Shown one piece after another: positions 35,666-42,465 of a stretch of 64,000 nt of DNA; the first letter of the stretch is position 1; each line of letters starts with the position of its first letter. Location: NCBI RefSeq assembly GCF_003350925.1, contig NZ_KZ857175.1, positions 367,944 to 431,943 of the forward strand, in the 5' to 3' direction. Below the pieces are notes generated by a model. That model worked only from the letters and a program-made list of their open reading frames with translations. It did no database searches and had not been told where the DNA came from. The stretch is from Dyella tabacisoli. Its GTDB lineage: Bacteria; Pseudomonadota; Gammaproteobacteria; Xanthomonadales; Rhodanobacteraceae. A program made the translations under genes and the position numbers.

Positions 35666-36041
35666 GGGGGGCTCCGGGGATGCCGGCCGGCAAGGTGATG
35701 CGCAAGCTTGCGCCCGCCGTTTCGGTCAATTCGTCGGGGCGCACCACGCCATTGGCGTCGCACAGTCGCCAGAACAGCAAGGGGTCGCCCAGGTACTGTC
35801 CGGCGAGTCGATCCAGACGATCGCCATCGCGCAGCGTGATGATTTGCATGGTGGCAAACACGGCCGGCTGCGGCACCACGCGACGCACCAGACAGGTAAC
35901 TGTGCGGCCGTCCGCGGTGGTCGCTCTTTGTGTAGGCACGCCGTAGTAGCGGCTGTTGGGTGCATAGGCCTGCGAGGCCAGGCCCAGCGGGGCCAGCATC
36001 GCCATCAAGCTACTGGAACCGTTGTCTGGGATGGTGTTCAT
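35658..36041 (-). CDS. LysM-domain baseplate protein
   Basis: This 127-residue protein has a C-terminal LysM motif, ITLRDGDRLDRLAGQYLGDPLLFWRLCDANGVVRPDEL, ending RITLPAGIPGA. The N-terminal region (YAPNSRYYGVPTQRATTADGRTVTCLVRRVVPQP) is beta-like. In Afp7/Pvc7 a LysM domain is fused to the tube-initiator; here it is a separate gene directly after that domain, with a TGATG overlap. It probably clamps the tube initiator to the hub. Confidence 0.85.
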   Translation of the reverse strand: MNTIPDNGSSSLMAMLAPLGLASQAYAPNSRYYGVPTQRATTADGRTVTCLVRRVVPQPAVFATMQIITLRDGDRLDRLAGQYLGDPLLFWRLCDANGVVRPDELTETAGASLRITLPAGIPGAPHA

Positions 36042-36694
36042 CACAAGCTCCCTAAGCCGAGCGCGGACAACGCCGCCGACTGCCCGCTGCGGGCGAGGTT
36101 TTCTTTTTGCTGCTGATAAACCATGTACAGGCCGCTGCCGCGATGATCGAAAGGAAAGTCATCGACAGAAAGCACGCGCATGCCCAAGGACACCTTGGCG
36201 CGAATCGGATGCAGCGAAGGGTCGAAAGCTTCTTCGGTGATGCTGAACTCGGTTATCCGCACCGGCACGATGCGGCTGCTGTTCCATACAAAGAGCGTCA
36301 ACGCCGCTTCCATCGGCACAATCTCCAAGGTGCCCTGCTGCGCCAGCGCGTGATTGGCCAGGATGGTCTGGCTGGACGGATAGATGATGGTTTCCAGCAC
36401 GGCCAGTTGCGATAGCAGGCCCGCTTTTACGGCGCCCTGGTTCTTCTGCGGAAACTCCAGTTGATCGGTGGCATCCAGCTCGGCGTCGAGCTTGAAGGTC
36501 TCTACCGGCGGCCCTTTCAGGCGCAGTGGCTCGGAGCGGTTGTGCCCATCGGAGGCTACCGATTGCGCCTGCAGCGTGCGGGTGATGCTGTCGGGGTTGT
36601 ACTGCAAGGCGATCACCCGGAGCATCGCGCCGCTGTTGGCGTCGAGCAGCACGATGCCGCCTTTGATGAGCCTGGGTGAGCCCGAGAAGCTCAT
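36041..36694 (-). CDS. Contractile injection system tube-initiator protein (Afp7 N-domain-like)
   Basis: This 217-residue protein starts MSFSGSPRLIKGGIVLLDANSGAMLRVIALQYNPDSITRTLQAQ. The FxYNP-type turn (LQYNPDSITR) and the later TILANHALAQQGTLEIVPMEAALTLFVWNSSRIVPVRI match the CIS tube protein family, which sits between baseplate hub and the inner tube. The ATG at 36694 overlaps the upstream stop (ATGA). The absence of a LysM domain in the same chain is compensated by the next gene. Confidence 0.85.
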   Translation of the reverse strand: MSFSGSPRLIKGGIVLLDANSGAMLRVIALQYNPDSITRTLQAQSVASDGHNRSEPLRLKGPPVETFKLDAELDATDQLEFPQKNQGAVKAGLLSQLAVLETIIYPSSQTILANHALAQQGTLEIVPMEAALTLFVWNSSRIVPVRITEFSITEEAFDPSLHPIRAKVSLGMRVLSVDDFPFDHRGSGLYMVYQQQKENLARSGQSAALSALGLGSL

Positions 36695-37011
36695 GCGCGC
36701 GCTCCATGGGGCGATGCCGCCGGTGTCGCGACGGTGGGCGCGGTGATGCATGACGACAGGCTTTGGTGCACGGCGGCACCGATGGCGCGGCCGTCGCGCT
36801 GCGCATGTTTGGACAGGGTGACCGGCGCGGTGTCGATGCGATCGAAGCTGGCGGCTTTGAGCGGCGTGTTCTGCGTGAACATGGCCGATTGCTCTGCGAA
36901 TCTACGCTGCAGTTCGGCTTGCACCGCGTCGCCGATGCCGTGGCGATGGCCTGCATCGAAGCCATGCAGTACCAGCTCATCGATATGCACGTATAGCGTG
37001 GTCGTGCTCAT
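36691..37011 (-). CDS. Small eCIS-associated protein of unknown function
   Basis: This 106-residue protein starts MSTTTLYVHIDELVLHGFDAGHRHGIGDAVQAELQRRFAEQ. It has an N-terminal beta strand then an amphipathic helix, and a less ordered C-terminus with two cysteines absent apart from one (SSCITAP). I do not recognise a named family, though its overlap with both the AAA+ gene (ATGA) and the tube-initiator gene (ATGA) shows it is an integral operon member. It could be an assembly chaperone or adaptor. Confidence 0.75.
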   Translation of the reverse strand: MSTTTLYVHIDELVLHGFDAGHRHGIGDAVQAELQRRFAEQSAMFTQNTPLKAASFDRIDTAPVTLSKHAQRDGRAIGAAVHQSLSSCITAPTVATPAASPHGARA

Positions 37012-38975
37012 AGCCAATCCACCGTTTCGGTGCGGCTGAAAGGCCGCTTGATCTTGGTCGACTCGATCTCGGCCGCGGTGCGCAGATGCGGCATGGTGAT
37101 CGGCGTACCGGCGCCGGCCGCGAGAAAGGCCGCGGTAAGTGCGACGTTGCGAATGGTGCCGCCGGAAAATTGCAGCCGCGCCAGCTTGTCGGTGCGTACG
37201 CCTTCCAGTGGGGTTTGCGCGGGAAATATCCGCTGCCAGATACGTTCGCGCATTTGCGCATCGGGAAAGGGGAAGGGCACGATCACCCGCAGGCGGCGCA
37301 GAAAGGCTTGATCCAGCGCGCTTTCGTTATTCGTCGTCAGCACGGCCAGGCCGCGATAGTTTTCCATTCGCTGCAGCAGAAAACTGATTTCCAGATTGGC
37401 GTAGCGGTCGTGGCTGTCTTTGACCTCGCTGCGCTTGCCAAACAACGCATCGGCCTCGTCGAACAACAGCACCGCACCGCCGGCATCGGCGGCATCGAAA
37501 ATCTGCGCGAGGTTTTTCTCGGTTTCGCCGATCCATTTGCTGACCACCTGGGACAGATCGATGCGCCACAAGTCCAATTGCAAGGCGCCGGCGACGATCT
37601 CCGCGGCCATCGTCTTGCCGGTGCCGCTGGCGCCGCAAAACAGTGCCGCCGTACCCAGGCCGCGTGCGCTATGCGCGGCGAAGCCCCAGTCGTCGAAGAC
37701 TTGCGTGCGGCTACGCAGGTGCGCGATCAAGCTGCGCAGCAAGGCGATCTGTACTTCGGGCAAGACCAGGTCATCCCAGCGCGCCCGTACCGGAACCGAT
37801 TCGGCTAAACCGGCAAGCGCGGCCGCGCCTTCGCCGCGGCAATGCAGCCATAGCCGTTCGCCAAGGTCGTGGCGGGTCGAGCCGGACTCGACTGCATCGG
37901 GTGCGGCTGTATCGATGTCGTTCATATCCGCGCGCAGCTTTTGTGCGACGGAACGCAACGCGCTGGCCGAAAGATGGAACTGCCCCATCGCGCGTTCCAG
38001 CGCGCCATCGGGCAACTCGATGCCGCTCAATGCTTCCACCCACAGGCGCTTGCGATCATGGCCTTCGGGTACTTTCAGCGAGTAACTGTAGGGGCGGCGT
38101 CGCAGCCAGCCGCGCAAGGGTGTTCGCGCGATCACGATGGGCCCGCGGTCAATGCGTTCGACTACATTAATCGCGCGGTCCTGGGTCGGTTTGTCTTGAG
38201 TCTCGCTGGCGTCGAGTAGCAGGCAGGCATCGATCAGGGTGAGATCGCGCTGCAAGCGACGCAGTTGGATGTCCAGCAGTTCGGGTTGGCTCGATAGATC
38301 CGTTGCGGCGATCGAAACCAGATGCAGGCCGGCGTTGGTACAGACGCATGCGGCGGCCGCTTGCAGCTCTTGCGGATCGATGCCGGTAAGTTCCAGTGCG
38401 GGCAGCGCGCCATCGTTTTCGCGCGGGCCGGGCCAGCGCTGGCCGAGCCGCAACAGGGCCTCGCCATGGCTGGGCGCCAGGATCTCCGGCGCGGGCGATG
38501 GCCGCATCAGCGGCGCCAGCCGTTCGTCCAGTTCAACGATGCCCAGCAGATGATGCAGCACCGTCTCGCTGATGCGCAGGCGGCCCGTCACGACACCTTC
38601 CGTACTATCGAGCTCGATCAAGCACCAGTAGCGCAGCGGCGCGCTTGCGCCGAGCGCGGACCAATGCCCATCCGGGAATAGCGACAGTGCCAGCCCGAAG
38701 GTAGCCCATGGCGGCGCATCGGTGCCCTGCCGCGCGGCATAGGCTTGCCGCAGCGTGCCGTCCAATTCCTGTGCCGCGCAAAGCAACAGTACACTGGCTT
38801 CAAAATGCGACAGGCCAAAAAGTCGCGCGATACGCGCCAGGCTGGGTATCGAAAGCGGGGCCACCGGTGCGGCATCGGCCTCGCCACGCACGTAGGCACG
38901 CAACGCAGCGAGTGCTTGGGTCAAGGCTTGCTGGTTCTCGGTGAGCCAATGTTCCGAGCGTGGCAGCGCGGTCAT
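37008..38975 (-). CDS. AAA+ ATPase of the eCIS (Afp15-like)
   Basis: This 655-residue protein has a helical N-terminal region (FGLSHFEASVLLLCAAQELDG) and a C-terminal AAA+ module. Walker A is GASGTGKT near residue 445, Walker B VLLFDEADALFGKR near residue 498, sensor 1 LAVLTTNNESALDQAF, and the arginine finger FLRRLRVIVPFPFP. Afp15-like ATPases are conserved in eCIS loci and are thought to act in assembly or cargo loading, unlike the sheath-recycling ClpV of T6SS. It overlaps both neighbours by ATGA. Confidence 0.93.
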   Translation of the reverse strand: MTALPRSEHWLTENQQALTQALAALRAYVRGEADAAPVAPLSIPSLARIARLFGLSHFEASVLLLCAAQELDGTLRQAYAARQGTDAPPWATFGLALSLFPDGHWSALGASAPLRYWCLIELDSTEGVVTGRLRISETVLHHLLGIVELDERLAPLMRPSPAPEILAPSHGEALLRLGQRWPGPRENDGALPALELTGIDPQELQAAAACVCTNAGLHLVSIAATDLSSQPELLDIQLRRLQRDLTLIDACLLLDASETQDKPTQDRAINVVERIDRGPIVIARTPLRGWLRRRPYSYSLKVPEGHDRKRLWVEALSGIELPDGALERAMGQFHLSASALRSVAQKLRADMNDIDTAAPDAVESGSTRHDLGERLWLHCRGEGAAALAGLAESVPVRARWDDLVLPEVQIALLRSLIAHLRSRTQVFDDWGFAAHSARGLGTAALFCGASGTGKTMAAEIVAGALQLDLWRIDLSQVVSKWIGETEKNLAQIFDAADAGGAVLLFDEADALFGKRSEVKDSHDRYANLEISFLLQRMENYRGLAVLTTNNESALDQAFLRRLRVIVPFPFPDAQMRERIWQRIFPAQTPLEGVRTDKLARLQFSGGTIRNVALTAAFLAAGAGTPITMPHLRTAAEIESTKIKRPFSRTETVDWL

Positions 38976-40255
38976 GGCGGCACCAACTGGGTGGGATCGA
39001 ACTGCGGCGGGTCGACCGCGTTATTGACCAGGATGCTATCCACGCCATCGACGCGCAGCCGAATCCATGGCTTGGCGCCGGCCACGAAGGGCGTGGCATC
39101 GAAGGTGAACTTCAAGGTATTCGTCGATGGTCCGGCCCATGCGGCGGGAAACACCTCCTGGCTGCCGATCAAGGCGCTTACGCGCTGTCCTTGCCAGACT
39201 TTGGGCGCGCAAGTGAGCGTCAATACCTTTGCGGTAACCGGCCCGGCCGAAACCATGGTTTGAATCAGCGGCGCCAGCGCCAGCGGCACCAGGTTGGTCA
39301 GGCGCTGGTCCAGGCCGGTGCCGACGATGGCCTCTACGTTGTAAATGCCGGCACGCAAAGCATCCGGTGCGGCCATCGGTGTCGGCAGTTGCACCGTAAG
39401 GCTGGTCGGGGTCGCCGTGGCGGCAGCCAGCGACACTTGCTCGGCGGTGATGGCATTGGTGAACGACACCGTGGCCGGGCCATCGGCCAAGTGATAGCCC
39501 GACAGCGTAAGCACTTCGTTCAAACGTACCGCCGATTGCTTGGCCGGTGGCGTGGCCGCCGTCAGCGTGGGCAAAGGCGGCAACATGTCGGCATTGACGG
39601 TAACGCCCACTGGCTGCTTCCAGATCGGATCGACCTTGCCGATGGTCAATACCGGCAGGGCAGCCTGTGCCGGCTGCGGGTTCTCGATCAGCACGACCGA
39701 TATGTGATAAACCGCCGACGGCCGGTAAGTAGTTTGGAAGGCCATCCACAGTTTGGACATCTCTTCGGTGTCCATCACGTAGGGCACGATCTTGACCTGT
39801 TCGATCTGTTGCAGCAGATCGTCCGGGTTGATGAAACTGACTTCGGCCGGTGGCGGCGACAGCGCGTTCTTGATCGACTGCTGGGTGAGAATGGGCACCT
39901 CATGCAGATACTGCATGGCATAGCCGAGCAGCACGTCGGCGTACAGCTCTTGTTGGCTGTAGGCGGTGACCAGGTAATACAGATCCAGCGCCAGCATCGC
40001 GTTATTGATGCGTTGGCCGGCGTTGTCGCGGCTGGGCAGGTTGGCATTGCGCCAGCCGGGATTGGGGCTGAGGTGATACATGAAAATATTGAGCTGATCC
40101 GGTAGCTCGGCTTTATCGGTATGGATCAGGTCCGGCGCTTTGGCGGTAACCGTAACCGGGCCTTGCGCGCCCAGTTTCACGTGGTCGACGATGCCCTGCT
40201 GCAGCAGATAGCGCAGGGTGGCGGTGACGCCGGCGATGGCCAGATCAGTGCTCAT
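38972..40255 (-). CDS. Tail terminator/cap protein (DUF4255, Afp16/Pvc16-like) with Ig-like extension
   Basis: This 427-residue protein starts MSTDLAIAGVTATLRYLLQQG and has the DUF4255 domain over residues about 10-190 (NIFMYHLSPNPGWRNANLPSRD, ALDLYYLVTAYS, LLGYAMQYLHEVPILT). The C-terminal residues (about 230-420) look like an IPT/TIG Ig-like domain (LNEVLTLSGYHLADGPATVSF). Afp16 caps the tube and sheath and is about 290 residues, so the extension is an addition that could be surface exposed at the distal end of the particle. It overlaps the AAA+ gene by ATGA. Confidence 0.88.
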   Translation of the reverse strand: MSTDLAIAGVTATLRYLLQQGIVDHVKLGAQGPVTVTAKAPDLIHTDKAELPDQLNIFMYHLSPNPGWRNANLPSRDNAGQRINNAMLALDLYYLVTAYSQQELYADVLLGYAMQYLHEVPILTQQSIKNALSPPPAEVSFINPDDLLQQIEQVKIVPYVMDTEEMSKLWMAFQTTYRPSAVYHISVVLIENPQPAQAALPVLTIGKVDPIWKQPVGVTVNADMLPPLPTLTAATPPAKQSAVRLNEVLTLSGYHLADGPATVSFTNAITAEQVSLAAATATPTSLTVQLPTPMAAPDALRAGIYNVEAIVGTGLDQRLTNLVPLALAPLIQTMVSAGPVTAKVLTLTCAPKVWQGQRVSALIGSQEVFPAAWAGPSTNTLKFTFDATPFVAGAKPWIRLRVDGVDSILVNNAVDPPQFDPTQLVPP

Positions 40256-40261
40256 GGCTGC

Positions 40262-41077
40262 TCATCGCCGGGGTGTGCCGCTTAGGTAGTCATCGAGCGA
40301 AGAGCGGCGCGGCGACTCTTGCCGCACGCTGGGCTTTGGCGCCGGTGCGGCGATAGCCCGGACATCGACACGCCCGATGGTGACGTGCACTACGGTCTCG
40401 TGATGCTCGTTCACGGCGGGGATTCTCGATGACGCGTGATCCGCGCTGGTCCTGGCTGGTGGCGTATGCACCTGCGGCGAAACCAGCATCGATGTGGCCC
40501 GATGCGCAGAAGGGGGCGATGGCGTCTCTTCGCTGGCTGTATCCACGATAGCGGGCGGTGTTTGATCGAGGCGATGTCGCATCGGGCGAACTTGCTCGCC
40601 ATCGAGATGATCGACGTGGATACGCGAAGCGCCGCGTGGCGATGGTGCCTGCACGATGGTCGTGGCTGCCGGCGATACCTGTGCAGCCACGCTGCGTTGC
40701 CCGGTTATGGGCCGAGGCGGTTCGCTTGCCTGCGGCGTGCTTGTGGCAGGCGTGCCGGTGCTGTGGGTGTCTTTGGCGCTCGGCGGCGTGACGATGTCGG
40801 TGCTGTGTCGATCTGGCATGAATCGGCGCAGGGTTTCGCTCACTGGCGGCGATACCGTTGCATTCGCTGTCGATACGCTTGCACGCGCTGGCGTGGGTGT
40901 GGGCGCAGGCGCAGACAACGCTGTTACGGGTGCGGCCGGCTCGCTATGCGGCCCACTATCCGGTTGGTCGTGGCCGTTGACCGGCTCGAAACGTCCGGGC
41001 AGACGCGGCTGCAGCAGCGGCAGATCGCCACGGCTTCGTGCAATAAGTTGTCCCAGATAATTATTCATGGAGGTCAT
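40262..41077 (-). CDS. Pro/Thr/Ser-rich eCIS-locus protein of unknown function
   Basis: This protein of 271 residues begins MTSMNNYLGQLIARSRGDLPLLQPRLPGRFEP, a conserved-looking N-terminal box, followed by about 220 residues of Pro/Thr/Ser/Ala-rich, probably disordered sequence, and ends with charged VHVTIGRVDVRAIAAP and RRSSLDDYLSGTPRR. The start could also be the ATG at 41068 (MNNYL). Both short terminal motifs are separated by a variable linker, which fits an adaptor that bridges particle parts or a membrane anchor partner. Found between the hub and cap genes. Confidence 0.7.
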   Translation of the reverse strand: MTSMNNYLGQLIARSRGDLPLLQPRLPGRFEPVNGHDQPDSGPHSEPAAPVTALSAPAPTPTPARASVSTANATVSPPVSETLRRFMPDRHSTDIVTPPSAKDTHSTGTPATSTPQASEPPRPITGQRSVAAQVSPAATTIVQAPSPRGASRIHVDHLDGEQVRPMRHRLDQTPPAIVDTASEETPSPPSAHRATSMLVSPQVHTPPARTSADHASSRIPAVNEHHETVVHVTIGRVDVRAIAAPAPKPSVRQESPRRSSLDDYLSGTPRR

Positions 41078-41110
41078 GCTTCATGGAGGTCTGCTTCATG
41101 AAATGGGTAC

Positions 41111-41821
41111 TCATGCACAGATCAGGTCGAGGTAGGCCTGCCTCCGGGTCGGTGGCAACGCAAGAATGTCGGTCTCTGACCAGCCGTAGGCGCGGGCGAT
41201 GGTATGCACGTCAGTCAACAGGCGTGCACCCCATGCTTCGATTTCCAGCCATAAGAAAGCCGCGATGTCGAAAGCCAAGGTAAAACCATGACCGCAGGCA
41301 TGGCATGACAGCGCGAGCTGAGGGTCGGCCAGTGGATCGACGCGCGCCATTTCGGCCAGCAAGGGTTCGACCGCGCGAGGTGTTGGCGTGCGATCGGGTT
41401 CGCTTAGGCACAGCAGCAGCAGTTGTTCTTGTGCCTGCTGCGCATCGAGGTTGGCATCCATCGCCTCCAGGTCTTCCAGGGTCGGCAGGCGAAAATGCAG
41501 TGGGTGCCCTTCGATCTCGATGCTATGTGCGCGTCGCAGTGTTTCTTCGCTGTTCCATGCGGCGAGAAAATCCTCGACTTGCATGGCGATTTCCAGGCGG
41601 GTGTCACATGCGGGGCAGTCGGCAATGCCCGCGATGTCGGGGCCGAACAAGCTGCGGCGCAAGTTCAGCAGGCGCGCGTTGGTCGCACCGATAGGCAGCC
41701 TGTCGGGTGGGGCGTCGGCTGGGGCATCGGTTGAATCAAGCGCGCAAAGCAGCCGTGCACGACGCAAGGGCGGCAACAGCCTTCCTCGTTCCCAGATCGC
41801 AAGCAGGTCGGCCGCATTCAC
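41111..41821 (-). CDS. T4 gp26/28-like baseplate hub protein with zinc-type cysteine pairs
   Basis: This 236-residue protein starts from GTG (MNAADLLAIWERGRLLPPLRRARLLCALD) and resembles the T4 baseplate-protein family kept in eCIS loci. It holds two CXXC pairs, IADCPACDTRLEIAM and LSCHACGHGFTLAF, that could form one zinc site, and ends with HTIARAYGWSETDILALPPTRRQAYLDLI, a helical segment characteristic of these proteins. It lies 102 bp after the tube gene, the largest internal gap of the operon. Confidence 0.8.
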   Translation of the reverse strand: MNAADLLAIWERGRLLPPLRRARLLCALDSTDAPADAPPDRLPIGATNARLLNLRRSLFGPDIAGIADCPACDTRLEIAMQVEDFLAAWNSEETLRRAHSIEIEGHPLHFRLPTLEDLEAMDANLDAQQAQEQLLLLCLSEPDRTPTPRAVEPLLAEMARVDPLADPQLALSCHACGHGFTLAFDIAAFLWLEIEAWGARLLTDVHTIARAYGWSETDILALPPTRRQAYLDLICA

Positions 41822-41923
41822 GGTTACGTATTCCCACTAATGAATAAGGTCAATGAACGGGGCGAGCGTGCAACGGCTCGGTGAGGTACTCCTCCTCATG
41901 CAGCGAGGGGTTTGTTTTTGCAG

Positions 41924-42439
41924 TTAGGTAAAGCTTGGTTCGCTCGGTTCAGGCACGGAAACGTCGCGTTCCCAGCCCTCGTTCTCCAGCTTTAAATGTT
42001 GGATCGCGACGGCATTGGCATTGGCATCGAGATCGGGCAAGGCCTGGTACTCGGACACCCAGCAGCGATAGATCTTGTACGACAGCGCGAGCTGGCCGGC
42101 CTCGTTGTAAAACTCCAGGATCAGATCCTTGCGGAAGTCCTTCAGCGAGGTTTCGGCGCCGAGTCCGGCACCGAAGTTCCACACTTTGTGCGCCCACGCT
42201 TCGAACGCGGTGTCGTGGGTGACGCCGCGCTCCATCGTGATCGCGTCGAACTCGCTGCGACCGGGTGATTTGCGGCTGGTACTCGGATCGCCGCCTTCGC
42301 GATGCTTGACTACTTCGGTGGTGCGCTTGAGCCCGCCGACCTTGCTCATGCCCGCCACGTATTTGCCGTCCCACTTCACACGGAACTTGAAATTCTTGTA
42401 CGGATCGAAACGTTGAGCGTTTTGCGTGAACTGCGCCAT
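41924..42439 (-). CDS. Inner tube protein (gp19/Afp1-like)
   Basis: This 171-residue protein is a phage T4 gp19-like tube protein: DPYKNFKFRVKWDGKYVAGMSKVGGLKRTTEVVKHREGGDPSTSRKSPGRSEFDAITMERGVTHD, with the C-terminal YKIYRCWVSEYQALPDLDANANAVAIQHLKLENEGWERD. It polymerises into the hollow tube inside the sheath. Only one tube gene is visible, in contrast to the three of Afp/PVC. It starts 26 bp after the sheath stop. Confidence 0.96.
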   Translation of the reverse strand: MAQFTQNAQRFDPYKNFKFRVKWDGKYVAGMSKVGGLKRTTEVVKHREGGDPSTSRKSPGRSEFDAITMERGVTHDTAFEAWAHKVWNFGAGLGAETSLKDFRKDLILEFYNEAGQLALSYKIYRCWVSEYQALPDLDANANAVAIQHLKLENEGWERDVSVPEPSEPSFT

Positions 42440-42465
42440 GACGAAAGTCTCCCGTTGAACCTAGC

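Noticed and set aside
41822..41923. A small gene in the gap between the tube and gp26/28-like genes
   Set aside because: A frame ending near 41850 reads HEEEYLTEPLHARPVH but has no start codon after the tube gene's stop; the ATG frame in the gap is only about 20 codons.
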